Shown here: positions 1-16,947 of the stretch, piece after piece
Layout: every line of letters begins with the position of its first letter
Numbering within the stretch: position 1 is the stretch's first letter
NCBI RefSeq assembly: GCF_000600295.1
Contig: NZ_JEMG01000001.1
Span: 653,920 to 717,919, forward strand
DNA length: 64,000 bases
Direction: 5' to 3'
DNA from: Hylemonella gracilis str. Niagara R
GTDB taxonomy: Bacteria; Pseudomonadota; Gammaproteobacteria; Burkholderiales; Burkholderiaceae_C
The notes under the pieces: model-generated
What the model saw: the letters and a program-made list of their open reading frames with translations, nothing else
Databases searched by the model: none
What the model was told of the DNA's origin: nothing
Translations under genes and position numbers: made by a program

Positions 1-11
1 GGAAGTCGTGT

Positions 12-87
12 AGGGGTATAGCTCAATTGGCAGAGCGTCGGTCTCCAAAACCGAAGGTTGTAGGTTCGATTCCTACTGCCCCTGCCA
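12..87 (+). tRNA. tRNA-Trp (anticodon CCA)
   Basis: A full cloverleaf of 76 nt can be folded. The acceptor arm AGGGGTA (12-18) pairs with TGCCCCT, with one G-T pair. The anticodon loop CTCCAAA carries CCA, and the T arm contains GGTTCGATTCC. The terminal CCA is encoded at 85-87. The gene sits just before secE, the usual betaproteobacterial order (tuf, tRNA-Trp, secE), so it is probably co-transcribed with secE-nusG. Confidence 0.96.
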
Positions 88-124
88 CCTGACTGGGTCG
101 AAAGCTCCGTCGGGTTCGTTCGAA

Positions 125-149
125 AAGCCCGCCATGCCCTGGCGGGCTT
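125..149 (+). terminator. Hairpin between tRNA-Trp and secE
   Basis: AAGCCCGCCA (125-134) and TGGCGGGCTT (140-149) form a perfect 10-bp stem with a 5-nt loop. No T tract follows, so it is more likely a tRNA processing or attenuation structure than a full intrinsic terminator. It would separate the tRNA from the secE message. Confidence 0.5.
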
Positions 150-197
150 CAGCGTCTCAAGGGGCGCTGGCGGGTTGTAGGGAATCGGTTCATAAAT

Positions 198-581
198 ATG
201 GCAACGTCACAAGTCGAAACAGTGGGTAGCGGGTTGGACAAGCTCAAGTTGGCAGCGGCGGTCATCCTGCTGCTGGCTGGCTTTGTCGCTTTTTTCGGCC
301 TGAGCGCGCAAGGCGGCTTGCTGCGCTGGGGTTCGCTGCTGCTGGCGCTGATTCTGGCGGTGGCGGTGTTCTTCACGGCCCAGCCGGGGCGCGACCTCTG
401 GAGCTTCGGACGCGACGCCTGGCGTGAAGTGGGCAAGGTGGTCTGGCCCACCCGTCGTGAATCAATCCAGATGACCTTGTATGTCTTCGGTTTTGCCGTG
501 GTCATGGCCTTGTTCCTGTGGCTGACTGACAAGACGCTGGAATGGGTGATCTTTGATCTGTTGCTGGGTTGGAGGGGCTGA
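198..581 (+). CDS. secE: Preprotein translocase subunit SecE
   Basis: The 127-residue product is the SecE subunit of the SecYEG inner-membrane channel. Two hydrophobic segments lie near residues 15-35 and 40-60. They are followed by the conserved cytoplasmic amphipathic stretch [14 protein letters not shown] (about residues 75-90) and a last membrane helix (about 95-115). This three-helix layout is the E. coli-like long form. The stop codon overlaps the next start (TGATG at 579-583), so nusG is translationally coupled. The Shine-Dalgarno in front of the ATG at 198 is weak. Confidence 0.96.
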   Translation: MATSQVETVGSGLDKLKLAAAVILLLAGFVAFFGLSAQGGLLRWGSLLLALILAVAVFFTAQPGRDLWSFGRDAWREVGKVVWPTRRESIQMTLYVFGFAVVMALFLWLTDKTLEWVIFDLLLGWRG

Positions 582-1171
582 TGATGGCGGACGCAATCGA
601 TAGCTCTTCCGCGCCGGCCGCCCAGGCCAAGCATCCGGATTTGCGCTGGTACGTGGTCCATGCCTATTCGGGCATGGAGAAGGCGGTCGAGCGCAACATC
701 CTCGAGCGCATCAACCGCGCCGGTCTGCAGGACAAGTTCGGCCGCATCCTGGTGCCCATGGAAGAGGTCGTGGAGGTCAAGAATGGCCAGAAGCGGACCA
801 CGGAGCGCAAGTTCTTTCCGGGCTACGTGCTGGTCGAGATGGTGATGGACGACGAAACCTGGCACCTGGTCAAGCACACCAGCAAGGTGACGGGCTTCGT
901 GGGCGGCGGCAAGAACAATCGCCCGACCCCGATCTCCGAAGAGGAGGTCATGAAGATCGTCAACCAGATGCAGGAAGGCTCGGACAAGCCGCGCCACAAG
1001 GTCGAGTTCACCGTGGGTGAGCTGGTGCGCGTCAAGGAAGGTCCTTTCACCGACTTCAACGGCGCGGTCGAGGAAGTCAACTACGAGAAGAGCAAGGTCC
1101 GCGTGGCGGTCACGATCTTCGGCCGCTCGACCCCGGTCGAACTGGAATTCGGTCAAGTCGAAAAAACCTGA
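581..1171 (+). CDS. nusG: Transcription termination/antitermination factor NusG
   Basis: NusG binds RNA polymerase and couples it to Rho or to the ribosome. The N-terminal NGN domain begins at [18 protein letters not shown] and contains the [10 protein letters not shown] motif. The C-terminal KOW domain has [16 protein letters not shown]. The length of 196 residues is typical. The start is ATG 581 or ATG 584; GGAGGGG at 571-577 fits 584 slightly better. A TTG at 569 is in frame but lies inside the ribosome-binding site, so I rejected it. The gene overlaps the end of secE and precedes the L11-L1 ribosomal genes, the standard order. Confidence 0.97.
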   Translation: MMADAIDSSSAPAAQAKHPDLRWYVVHAYSGMEKAVERNILERINRAGLQDKFGRILVPMEEVVEVKNGQKRTTERKFFPGYVLVEMVMDDETWHLVKHTSKVTGFVGGGKNNRPTPISEEEVMKIVNQMQEGSDKPRHKVEFTVGELVRVKEGPFTDFNGAVEEVNYEKSKVRVAVTIFGRSTPVELEFGQVEKT

Positions 1172-1248
1172 TCCGGGCCGTTCAGTTTTCAGTCCGCGCT
1201 TCCCGACTCGGCGCGGATGGTGTCTCGATGAGTCGTCAACCCCGGGGA

Positions 1249-1274
1249 GCCCAGGCGCACAGTCTGGGCGTTTT
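1249..1274 (+). promoter_or_regulatory. Hairpin with T run in the rplK leader
   Basis: GCCCAG (1249-1254) pairs with CTGGGC (1264-1269) and is followed by GTTTT. It lies 20 nt before the rplK start codon, in the 122-nt nusG-rplK gap. In E. coli, L1 represses the L11 operon by binding the rplK leader, so this region is the expected place for that control. Assigning this hairpin to L1 binding is inference. Confidence 0.4.
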
Positions 1275-1293
1275 CACCCGCAAGGAGTAAAGC

Positions 1294-1725
1294 ATGGCGA
1301 AGAAAATCGTCGGTTTTATCAAGCTGCAAGTGCCGGCTGGTAAGGCCAATCCCTCGCCGCCGATTGGTCCCGCTCTGGGCCAACGCGGTCTGAACATCAT
1401 GGAGTTCTGCAAGGCGTTCAACGCCCAGACGCAGGGCGTCGAGCCTGGTCTGCCGCTGCCGGTGGTGATCACCGCCTTCGCTGACAAGAGCTTCACCTTC
1501 ATCATCAAGACGCCGCCGGCGACCGTGATGATCAAGAAGGCCATCAAGCTGGACAAGGGTTCGTCCAAGCCGCACGTCGACAAGGTCGGCAAGATCACCC
1601 GCGCTCAGCTCGAGGAGATCGCCAAGACCAAGATGAAGGATATGACTGCCGCCGATTTGGACGCCGCCGTGCGCACGATCGCTGGCTCCGCCCGTTCCAT
1701 GGGCGTGAACGTGGAGGGCGTGTGA
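1294..1725 (+). CDS. rplK: 50S ribosomal protein L11
   Basis: L11 forms the GTPase-associated centre with 23S rRNA and the L10-L7/L12 stalk. The 143-residue product has the typical N-terminal proline-rich segment ([20 protein letters not shown]), where L11 is known to be modified, and the C-terminal RNA-binding domain ending in [15 protein letters not shown]. The ribosome-binding site AAGGAG precedes ATG 1294. Only one base separates its stop from the rplA start, so the two are translationally coupled as L11-L1 operons are elsewhere. Confidence 0.98.
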   Translation: MAKKIVGFIKLQVPAGKANPSPPIGPALGQRGLNIMEFCKAFNAQTQGVEPGLPLPVVITAFADKSFTFIIKTPPATVMIKKAIKLDKGSSKPHVDKVGKITRAQLEEIAKTKMKDMTAADLDAAVRTIAGSARSMGVNVEGV

Positions 1726-1726
1726 C

Positions 1727-2422
1727 ATGACCAAGCTCACCAAAAAAGCCAAGGCCCTGCAGGGCAAGGTGGACAGCACCAAGCTGTACCCGTTGGGCGA
1801 CGCGCTCAAGCTGGTGCAGGAGTTCGCCACTGCCAAGTTCGATGAAAGCATCGACGTGGCCGTGCAGCTCGGCATCGATGCCAAGAAGTCCGACCAGGTG
1901 GTCCGTGGCGCCGTCGTGCTGCCGCATGGCACCGGCAAGACCAAGCGCGTGGCCGTGTTCGCCCAGGGCGCCAAGGCCGAGGAAGCCAAGGCCGCTGGCG
2001 CTGACGTGGTTGGCATGGACGACCTGGCTGCTCGCGTGAAGGCGGGCGACATGCCCTTCGACGTGGTGATCGCCGCCCCCGACGCGATGCGTGTGGTCGG
2101 TACCCTGGGTCAGGTGCTCGGCCCCCGTGGCCTGATGCCCAACCCCAAGGTCGGCACCGTGACGCCCGACGTGGCCACGGCGGTGAAGAACGCCAAGGCG
2201 GGTCAGGTGCAGTTCCGCGCCGACAAGGCCGGCATCGTGCACGGCACCATCGGTCGCCGTTCCTTCGGCGCCGACAAGCTGCAAGGCAACCTGGCTGCGC
2301 TGATCGACGCGCTCAACAAGGCCAAGCCGGCCACCAGCAAGGGTGTGTACCTGCGCAAGGTGGCCGTGTCGTCCACGATGGGCGTTGGCGTTCGCGTTGA
2401 CACCCAGACGATCGCGGGCTGA
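1727..2422 (+). CDS. rplA: 50S ribosomal protein L1
   Basis: L1 builds the mobile L1 stalk at the ribosomal E site and in many bacteria represses its own operon. The 231-residue product shows the family landmarks [19 protein letters not shown] and [18 protein letters not shown], and ends in [12 protein letters not shown]. It starts one base after rplK. A 262-nt gap with leader structure separates it from rplJ, consistent with separate control of the L10 operon. Confidence 0.98.
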   Translation: MTKLTKKAKALQGKVDSTKLYPLGDALKLVQEFATAKFDESIDVAVQLGIDAKKSDQVVRGAVVLPHGTGKTKRVAVFAQGAKAEEAKAAGADVVGMDDLAARVKAGDMPFDVVIAAPDAMRVVGTLGQVLGPRGLMPNPKVGTVTPDVATAVKNAKAGQVQFRADKAGIVHGTIGRRSFGADKLQGNLAALIDALNKAKPATSKGVYLRKVAVSSTMGVGVRVDTQTIAG

Positions 2423-2684
2423 GCCGCGAGGTCATTGAAGAAGATTTGAGTCGCCCGCAAGGGGGCTCGATGTGGTGGGCTGGAAGGCGGCGCAACTCAG
2501 GTTGCAAGGCTGACCGGGTCATCCGAGACCGCTGGTGCGGGTTCCCTCCGGAGTCTGCTTAATGTCCAGCGCAGATGGCGATCCCGCTGCATGATGGATG
2601 CAAATTCCAGAAACAGTTGGTCGCTGCAAGAAAGGCGCACCGGCGAACGCAAGTGCAACCGGTGCATTTTGAAGGAGTTAGACC
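2423..2684 (+). promoter_or_regulatory. Leader of the L10-L7/L12 (rplJ) operon
   Basis: This 262-nt gap lies where the L10 complex binds mRNA to repress rplJL in proteobacteria. It contains the segment GAGACCGCTGGTGCGGG (2525-2541), followed by TCCGGAGTCTGCTTAATG, which can fold as a stem around GAGAC/GTCT and resembles the bases of known proteobacterial L10 leaders. It ends in a strong AAGGAG (2672-2677) before a TTG start. A promoter may also lie here, but I cannot place it. Confidence 0.6.
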
Positions 2685-3185
2685 TTGAGTCTGAATCGCA
2701 GTGAGAAAGAAGCGGTCATTTCCGAAGTGACCGGCCTCGCCGCAAAAGCTCAAACGCTCGTGATGGCGGAATACCGCGGCATCACGGTCGCTGCCATGAC
2801 CAAGCTGCGCTCTGACGCCCGCAAGCAAGGTGTGAGCCTGAGTGTTCTGAAGAACACCCTGGCCCGCCGTGCCGTGGCCGGCAGTGCGTTCGAGGTGGTG
2901 AGCGACCAGATGACCGGTCCGCTGATCTATGGCTTCTCTGCCGATGCCGTGGCCGCCGCTCGCGTGGTGGCCGATTTCGCGAAAACCAACGACAAGCTGG
3001 TGATCCGCGGCGGTGCATTCGCAGGCAAGGCCCTGGACGTGAACGGCGTGAAGCAGCTCGCAAGCATTCCCTCCAAGGAAGTGCTGCTGGCTCAGCTGTG
3101 CGGCTTGCTCAAGTCGCCGATCTCCCGCACCGCCGTGGTGCTGGGTGCCCTGGCGGCGAAAAAAGGCGAAACGGCTGCCGCCTGA
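2685..3185 (+). CDS. rplJ: 50S ribosomal protein L10 (TTG start)
   Basis: L10 anchors the L7/L12 stalk to L11 and 23S rRNA and is the autogenous repressor of rplJL. The protein has 166 residues. It begins [15 protein letters not shown], the usual betaproteobacterial N-terminus, and contains [17 protein letters not shown] and [10 protein letters not shown]. The start is TTG at 2685, supported by AAGGAG at 2672-2677 with 7-nt spacing. No ATG fits the conserved N-terminus. A weak start codon suits a gene under translational feedback. Confidence 0.97.
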   Translation: MSLNRSEKEAVISEVTGLAAKAQTLVMAEYRGITVAAMTKLRSDARKQGVSLSVLKNTLARRAVAGSAFEVVSDQMTGPLIYGFSADAVAAARVVADFAKTNDKLVIRGGAFAGKALDVNGVKQLASIPSKEVLLAQLCGLLKSPISRTAVVLGALAAKKGETAAA

Positions 3186-3233
3186 AACGGCGCAGTCTGC
3201 TAACCAACTGTTTGGAAATTGAAGGAATCAAAA

Positions 3234-3611
3234 ATGGCATTCGATAAAGACGCATTTCTGACCGCGCTCGACAGCATGACGGTCATGGAACTCAATGACC
3301 TGGTCAAGGCCATCGAAGAGAAGTTTGGCGTGAGCGCTGCCGCCATGGCCGCTCCGGCCGCCGGTGGTGGCGGTGGTGGTGCTGCCGCCGCGGAAGAGAA
3401 GACGGAGTTCAACGTGGTGCTGACCGACGCTGGCGCCAACAAGGTCTCCGTCATCAAGGCCGTGCGCGAAATCACCGGCCTGGGTCTGAAGGAAGCCAAG
3501 GACCTGGTCGACGGCGCGCCCAAGACCGTCAAGGAAGCGCTGCCCAAGGCCGACGCCGAAGCCGCCAAGAAGAAGCTGGAAGAAGCCGGCGCCAAGGCCG
3601 AACTCAAGTAA
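3234..3611 (+). CDS. rplL: 50S ribosomal protein L7/L12
   Basis: This is the stalk protein that recruits translational GTPases, present as multiple dimers per ribosome. The 125 residues comprise an N-terminal dimerisation domain (to about residue 37), an Ala/Gly hinge with a run of six glycines, and the C-terminal factor-binding domain with [23 protein letters not shown] 3234 is chosen because GAAGGA precedes it; a TTG 15 nt upstream lies within that site. It follows rplJ by 48 nt, and rpoB follows after hairpins that probably reduce read-through. Confidence 0.98.
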   Translation: MAFDKDAFLTALDSMTVMELNDLVKAIEEKFGVSAAAMAAPAAGGGGGGAAAAEEKTEFNVVLTDAGANKVSVIKAVREITGLGLKEAKDLVDGAPKTVKEALPKADAEAAKKKLEEAGAKAELK

Positions 3612-3625
3612 TTCGGCCCGGCTCG

Positions 3626-3660
3626 AAGGCTGGAGTGACCTGCAAAGGCACTCCAGCCTT
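3626..3660 (+). terminator. rplL-rpoB intergenic hairpin (attenuator or RNase III site)
   Basis: AAGGCTGGAGTG (3626-3637) and CACTCCAGCCTT (3649-3660) form a perfect 12-bp stem with an 11-nt loop, 15 nt after the rplL stop. No clear T tract follows. In E. coli the same gap holds a partial terminator and an RNase III site, which set the ribosomal protein to polymerase ratio. The same role here is inferred from position. Confidence 0.75.
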
Positions 3661-3699
3661 TGGTGCTTAGAGGAGAGCCTCCAGAGCACACCCGGAAAT

Positions 3700-3720
3700 A
3701 GCGCCACAATGGCGCTCTTT
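3700..3720 (+). terminator. Second rplL-rpoB hairpin with short T run
   Basis: AGCGCCA (3700-3706) pairs with TGGCGCT (3710-3716) over a 3-nt loop, then CTTT. It is a small terminator-like element 40 nt after the first hairpin. Leaky termination at the pair would lower rpoBC transcription relative to rplJL. Confidence 0.5.
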
Positions 3721-3885
3721 CCGAGTGTCTTCTGACCCCGACTGCAGAAGACGCCTTGGTTCGGGCCGCGTGCAATGCGCGGCCGTCCGCCAGAGGTTGG
3801 TAGCGGCCAACCACCAAGCCTGCTGACGTGCGCGCGCGCGCGTCCGACGCGCCAGTCGCCTAGAGCCTCATAGCCCGGAGATCTC

Positions 3886-7998
<4,113 letters not shown>

Positions 7999-8018
7999 TT
8001 CGCAAAGGATAGAGTCAC

Positions 8019-12245
<4,227 letters not shown>

Positions 12246-12287
12246 TCGCCGTTGCGTGGCCACCGGTCCGCAGTGGTCCATGCCCAT

Positions 12288-12317
12288 GCCCCAAGGTTCA
12301 CGCCTTGGGGCGTTTTT
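12288..12317 (+). terminator. Intrinsic terminator after rpoC
   Basis: GCCCCAAGG (12288-12296) and CCTTGGGGC (12303-12311) form a perfect 9-bp stem with a 6-nt loop, followed by five Ts at 12313-12317. It ends the rpoBC transcript. The rsmB start codon is only 12 nt downstream, so rsmB either uses read-through or a promoter inside rpoC. Confidence 0.92.
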
Positions 12318-12328
12318 ATTGCTGCCGC

Positions 12329-13735
12329 ATGACTGACGCTTCCCCTCCTGTTCCCTCTGGTTCCGCGCGCGCGCCCGAGTTGTGGCAGCAGCTGCAGGCG
12401 GCGGCCCAGGTGCTGGCCGCCGTGCGCGCGGGCCGTTCCGCCAGCGACGCGCTCGAGGTCGTGGTCGCCAGCCTGCGACCAGGTGTGCAGGCGCTCGCTT
12501 ATGCCGCGCTGCGCGGTCTGGGCCGTGCCGAGGCGCTGCGGGCCCTGCTCGCGCCACGCAAGCCCGTGCCTGCGGTGGATGCGCTGTTGTGCTTGGCCCT
12601 GGCCTTGGCCAGCACGGAGGCCCAGGACTACGACGCCCACACCCTGGTGAATCAGGCGGTCGAGGCGGCCAAACGCCATGGCTCGCGTACCGTCAGCAAC
12701 AGCGCGGGTTTCCTCAACGCCTGCCTGCGCCGTTTCCTGCGCGAGCGCGTGGACCTGCTGGCCGAAATCGACGAAGACCCGGCCACGGCGCTGGTGGCGC
12801 GATGGAACCATCCGCGCTGGTGGATCGCGCGACTGCAGCAGGAGGCCCCCGAACACTGGCAGGCCGTGCTGGAAGCCAACAACCTGCCACCGCCCATGAC
12901 CTTGCGCGTCAACTTCGCGCAAGGTCCCGTTGACGAGTACCTTGCCGAGCTGCAAGCAGCGGGCATCGCCGCGTGGCGCAATGGCGCCCACGGCGTGACG
13001 CTGGCGCAGCCCGTGCCCGTGCAGCGCATCCCGGGCTTCGCGCAGGGCCGCGTGTCAGTGCAGGACGCGGCTGCCCAACTGGCCGCCCCGCTGTTGCTGG
13101 ACGAGCTGCTGGCCGAGCAGGCGCCGGCACGCCGGCTGCGCATCCTGGACGCCTGTGCCGCGCCTGGCGGCAAGACGGCGCACCTGCTGGAGCTGATCGC
13201 CGCGCGCGGCCTGGACGCGGAAGTGATCGCGCTGGACGTGGACGCCGAGCGTTGCCGGCGCATCGACGAGAACCTGCGGCGCCTCGGTCTGCAGGCCCGG
13301 GTAGTGGTGGCCGATGCAGGCAATCCTGCTGCCTGGCGCCAGGCCGGGCTGGCGGACGATCTGGCCTTCGACGCCATCCTGCTCGACGCGCCCTGCACCG
13401 CCTCGGGTATCGTGCGGCGGCATCCGGACGTGCTTTGGCTGCGCCGCGAGAGCGACATCAGCAGCCTGGCCGGCCAGCAGGCCCGACTGCTGGCGGCGCT
13501 TTGGCCGCGCTTGCTGCCTGGGGGCCGGATGCTCTACTGCACTTGTTCCGTTTTCAAAGCGGAAGGTGAAGAACAGGTGCGGGCGTTTCTTGCGCACAAC
13601 AAAGAGGCGTCTTCGCGACCCGCTCCGGGGCATTTATGGCCTCTTTCCACGATCCAATCCGAGGCGCTCACGGACAATGCCATCCGTGAGCACGATGGCT
13701 TTTATTACGCGTTGTTGGCAAAAGAGGGGGGCTAA
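12329..13735 (+). CDS. rsmB: 16S rRNA m5C967 methyltransferase RsmB
   Basis: RsmB uses S-adenosylmethionine to methylate C967 of 16S rRNA. The 468-residue protein has an N-terminal NusB-like RNA-binding domain (about 1-150) and a C-terminal Rossmann methyltransferase domain. The latter has the SAM loop DACAAPGGKTAHLLEL, the PC motif DAPCTASGIVRRHPD, and the nucleophile motif CTCSVFKAEGEEQV. I chose ATG 12329 because an earlier in-frame TTG lies inside the rpoC terminator. The end overlaps the start of the next gene, and the rsmB-DUF4390-ntrYX order is common in betaproteobacteria. Confidence 0.93.
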   Translation: MTDASPPVPSGSARAPELWQQLQAAAQVLAAVRAGRSASDALEVVVASLRPGVQALAYAALRGLGRAEALRALLAPRKPVPAVDALLCLALALASTEAQDYDAHTLVNQAVEAAKRHGSRTVSNSAGFLNACLRRFLRERVDLLAEIDEDPATALVARWNHPRWWIARLQQEAPEHWQAVLEANNLPPPMTLRVNFAQGPVDEYLAELQAAGIAAWRNGAHGVTLAQPVPVQRIPGFAQGRVSVQDAAAQLAAPLLLDELLAEQAPARRLRILDACAAPGGKTAHLLELIAARGLDAEVIALDVDAERCRRIDENLRRLGLQARVVVADAGNPAAWRQAGLADDLAFDAILLDAPCTASGIVRRHPDVLWLRRESDISSLAGQQARLLAALWPRLLPGGRMLYCTCSVFKAEGEEQVRAFLAHNKEASSRPAPGHLWPLSTIQSEALTDNAIREHDGFYYALLAKEGG

Positions 13736-14462
13736 GGCTTCGGCTTGCCTGCGCCGTGCCCTGATTTGGAGCATCGTGCCCCTGCTCCTGATTGCGGGTT
13801 TGCCCCAGGTCGGGGCTGCCGCCAACGACGCGGATGAAGCCCCAGGCGCTGGCGCGCAGCCTGCCGCGCCCCCGGTGTCTGCGCCTGTGGCACCGCCCAG
13901 CGCACCCATACTGCCGGTTCCCGCCGCGCCAGCCCTGTCCCAGCGCCCGTCGGTCGGCCCCCTCGAATTGCGTCGCCAAGGGGATGCGCTTGAGCTCAGT
14001 GCCCGCCTGCGTTTCAACCTGCCGGAGCCTGTGCGCGACGCTCTGTACAAGGGGCTGTCCGTGATTTTCACGGCGGAGGCCGTGATCTACCGTGAGCGCT
14101 GGTGGTGGCTGGACGCCCGCGTCAGCCGTGCCCAGCGGCAGTGGCGACTGGTCTACCAGCCGCTGACCCAGCGCTGGCGGCTGAGCCTGGGCGCCACGCC
14201 GTCCGCCAAGGCCGGCAACGCGGCGCTGGCGCAGTTCTTTGACAGCCTGGACGAGGCCCTGGCCGTCATCCAGCACATCAGTCAATGGCGGGTGGCCGAA
14301 GGCAGTGCGTTGGACGCTGACGACACCTACCGCGTCGAGTTCCATTTCCATCTCGACACCGACAAATTGCCGCGCCCCTTGCAGATCGGCGCCCTGGGCG
14401 ACGAGGACTGGGAGCTGGACCTGAGCCGCCAGCGTACCTTCAGCCTGGAGCGCCTGGATTGA
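13695..14462 (+). CDS. DUF4390 domain secreted protein
   Basis: The 255-residue protein has no established function. It begins inside the 3' end of rsmB; ATG 13695 gives a long signal peptide (basic n-region, hydrophobic WSIVPLLLIAGL, likely cleavage near VGA-AA). An Ala/Pro-rich linker follows, then the DUF4390 domain with LELSARLRFNLPEPVRDAL, RERWWWLDARVSRAQRQW and the end segment GDEDWELDLSRQRTFSLE. Its stop overlaps or abuts the sensor kinase start, so it is translationally coupled with ntrY. Such proteins commonly sit between rsmB and ntrY, which suggests an envelope role linked to the sensor, but that is inference. Confidence 0.82.
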   Translation: MAFITRCWQKRGAKASACLRRALIWSIVPLLLIAGLPQVGAAANDADEAPGAGAQPAAPPVSAPVAPPSAPILPVPAAPALSQRPSVGPLELRRQGDALELSARLRFNLPEPVRDALYKGLSVIFTAEAVIYRERWWWLDARVSRAQRQWRLVYQPLTQRWRLSLGATPSAKAGNAALAQFFDSLDEALAVIQHISQWRVAEGSALDADDTYRVEFHFHLDTDKLPRPLQIGALGDEDWELDLSRQRTFSLERLD

Positions 14463-14476
14463 AGGCAGGTGCCGGC

Positions 14477-16891
14477 GTGAAAGCCTTGCTGCCCCGATTG
14501 TCTGCCGTGGCCCGGGCCCCGGGCTCCCTGCGCCTGGCCCTCTTGGTGCTGCTGACCATCGTGGTCGCGCTCAGCCTGGTGTTGCTGTTCCTGCTCACGC
14601 AGGCGACCGGCAACCATGAACTTTATGAGCGCCATTACGCGCGTCTGTTCGCGCTCAACGTGGTGGTGGCCATTCTGCTGTTCATCGCCATCGCCTGGGT
14701 GGCTGCGCGCTTGCTATGGCATGTGCGCGAGCGCCGCTTCGGCAGTCGTTTGCTGGTCCGGCTCTCGCTGGTGTTCGTGCTCGCGGGCTTCGTGCCGGGC
14801 CTGCTGATCTACGTGGTGTCCTACCAGTTCGTCGCGCGCTCCATCGAAAGCTGGTTCGACGTGCAGGTGGAAGGTGCACTGGAAGCCGGTCTCAACCTCG
14901 GTCGTGCCACCCTGGATTCGCTCTCCAACGATCTGGCGGCCAAGGCCCGTCTCGCGGCGGGTCAGTTGCAAGGCGCCTCCGATGTGGAGAGCGGGCTGCT
15001 GCTCGAGCGTTTGCGTGAACAGTTGGAGGTGCACGACGCCGTGCTTTGGCGCGCCCAGGGGCAGTCCCTGCGCATGCTGGCCAGCGCGGGGGACTCACGG
15101 TTTGCCTTGCACATGGAACGACCCAGCGCCACCCAGCTGGAACGCGCGCGCCGCCAACAGGTGGTCACCTGGATCGAGGGCCTGGAGGAGGGCAACGCCA
15201 TGGCGCCCGCGCCCGCGCGCATCCAGGCGCTGATCAGCATGCCCAACCTGCCCGGCCGCAACGGCATGAATCTGGGCATGCTGGATGAACCGCGTTATCT
15301 GGAGTTGACGCAAAAGCTTTCCGAAAGTCTGGTGTCCAACGCCCTGGCCGTGTCCGAGGCGCGCAACGAATACCAGGAACGTTCACTGGCCCGTCAAGGC
15401 TTGCGCCGCATGTACATCGGCACGCTGACGCTCAGCCTCTTCCTCGCGATCTTCGGCGCCGTGCTGCTGGCCGTGGCCCTGGGCAACCAGATCACCCAGC
15501 CCCTGCTGCTGCTGGCCGAGGGCGTGCGCCAGGTGGCGGCCGGTGACCTCACGCCCAAGGCCGCCTTGCAGGGACGCGACGAGCTGGGTGGCTTGACTCG
15601 CTCGTTCGCCGACATGACGCAGCAGCTCGCGGACGCGCGGCGCGCGGTCGAGGCCAGCATGGGCCAGGTCAGCGCCGCGCGCGAAAACCTGCAGACCATC
15701 CTGGACAACCTGACCGCCGGTGTGATGGTGCTGGACGCGCAAGGTGTCATCCAGTCCGTCAACCCCGGTGCCGAGCTGATCCTGCGCGGGGCCCTGCGCT
15801 CGCCGGTGGACCCGTGGGTGGGGCGTCGCCTGCCCGAGATCGCGGGGCTGGAAGACTTCGCGCGTCAGGTCAGGTTGCAGTTCGACCATTTCGTGGCTGA
15901 GCGCGCGGAGCAAGGTGAGCGCTCGCTCGACCACTGGCAGCAGTCCATCGAACTGGCGCTGGTGCGCGCCGATGAACCTGCCTCCGAGGTCGCCGATCTG
16001 ATGGGCACCAAGGACCGCGACGTGCTCACGCTGGTGGTGCGCGGCGCCGAGTTGCCCGGCGGCGCGCCGGGCCGCAGCCTGTGGCTGCTGGTGTTCGACG
16101 ACATTTCCGACATCGTCTCGGCACAGCGTGCCCAGGCTTGGGGCGAGGTGGCGCGCCGTCTGGCGCATGAGATCAAGAACCCGCTGACGCCCATCCAGCT
16201 CTCCGCCGAGCGGCTGGAGAAAAAGCTCACGGGCAAGGTCGATCCCGCCGAGCAGGCCGTGGTCACCAAGTCCGTCAAGACCATCGTGGACCAGGTCGAT
16301 GCGATGAAGCGCCTGGTCAACGAATTCCGCGACTACGCGCGCCTGCCCGCCGCCGAGCTGAAGCCCTTGGACCTGAACGCCCTCGTGCAGGACGTGCTGC
16401 AGCTCTACGTGGGCGACGCCCAACCTTCGCCGCAGCTTTCGCTGCTTGCTGGGCCGACCCCCTCGCCCCATGTGCTGATGCGCGCCGAGCTGGACCCGGC
16501 CTGCCCCCTGATCCGCGGCGACGCCCAGCAACTGCGCCAGGTGCTGCACAACCTGTTGCAGAACGCGCAGGACGCCACCGAAACCGCTGGGCGCAGCGGG
16601 CCGGAATTCGCCGTGCTCGTGCGCACCCAATGGAATCCGGCGCGCAGTCGGGTGCGCCTCTCCGTGCTGGACTGGGGCACCGGTTTTCCGGACGCCATCC
16701 TCAAGCGCGCCTTCGAGCCCTACGTCACCACCAAGGCCAAGGGCACCGGCCTGGGCTTGGCCGTGGTCAAGAAAATCGTCGATGATCATCGCGCGCGCAT
16801 CGATCTTTCCAACCGTGTCGCCGAAGATCAGGTGATCGGCGCGCAAGTGTCGTTATCATTCACCGTGGAGCCGCCCGCCGCGCCGGCCTGA
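14477..16891 (+). CDS. ntrY: NtrY-like sensor histidine kinase
   Basis: This membrane histidine kinase probably phosphorylates the regulator encoded next. The 804 residues contain three N-terminal membrane helices (about 15-40, 55-80, 90-112), a large periplasmic or extracytoplasmic region, a fourth helix (about 315-335), a HAMP domain, a PAS domain (about 400-430 onward), a HisKA domain with the phospho-acceptor in LAHEIKNPLTPIQ, and an ATPase domain with GTGLGLAVVKKIVDDH. The start may be TTG 14459, which overlaps the upstream stop, or GTG 14477, which has AGG 8 nt before it. The signal sensed is unknown. Neighbouring ntrX makes the pair clear. Confidence 0.9.
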   Translation: MKALLPRLSAVARAPGSLRLALLVLLTIVVALSLVLLFLLTQATGNHELYERHYARLFALNVVVAILLFIAIAWVAARLLWHVRERRFGSRLLVRLSLVFVLAGFVPGLLIYVVSYQFVARSIESWFDVQVEGALEAGLNLGRATLDSLSNDLAAKARLAAGQLQGASDVESGLLLERLREQLEVHDAVLWRAQGQSLRMLASAGDSRFALHMERPSATQLERARRQQVVTWIEGLEEGNAMAPAPARIQALISMPNLPGRNGMNLGMLDEPRYLELTQKLSESLVSNALAVSEARNEYQERSLARQGLRRMYIGTLTLSLFLAIFGAVLLAVALGNQITQPLLLLAEGVRQVAAGDLTPKAALQGRDELGGLTRSFADMTQQLADARRAVEASMGQVSAARENLQTILDNLTAGVMVLDAQGVIQSVNPGAELILRGALRSPVDPWVGRRLPEIAGLEDFARQVRLQFDHFVAERAEQGERSLDHWQQSIELALVRADEPASEVADLMGTKDRDVLTLVVRGAELPGGAPGRSLWLLVFDDISDIVSAQRAQAWGEVARRLAHEIKNPLTPIQLSAERLEKKLTGKVDPAEQAVVTKSVKTIVDQVDAMKRLVNEFRDYARLPAAELKPLDLNALVQDVLQLYVGDAQPSPQLSLLAGPTPSPHVLMRAELDPACPLIRGDAQQLRQVLHNLLQNAQDATETAGRSGPEFAVLVRTQWNPARSRVRLSVLDWGTGFPDAILKRAFEPYVTTKAKGTGLGLAVVKKIVDDHRARIDLSNRVAEDQVIGAQVSLSFTVEPPAAPA

Positions 16892-16947
16892 AATCCTACC
16901 GTCCTGTCGCGCCTTTTCCATCGTTTCGAGATCACTGCGTTCACACC

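Noticed and set aside
3828-3842. Alternating GC run before rpoB (GTGCGCGCGCGCG)
   Set aside because: A short simple sequence common in high-GC DNA, with no structure or conservation argument.
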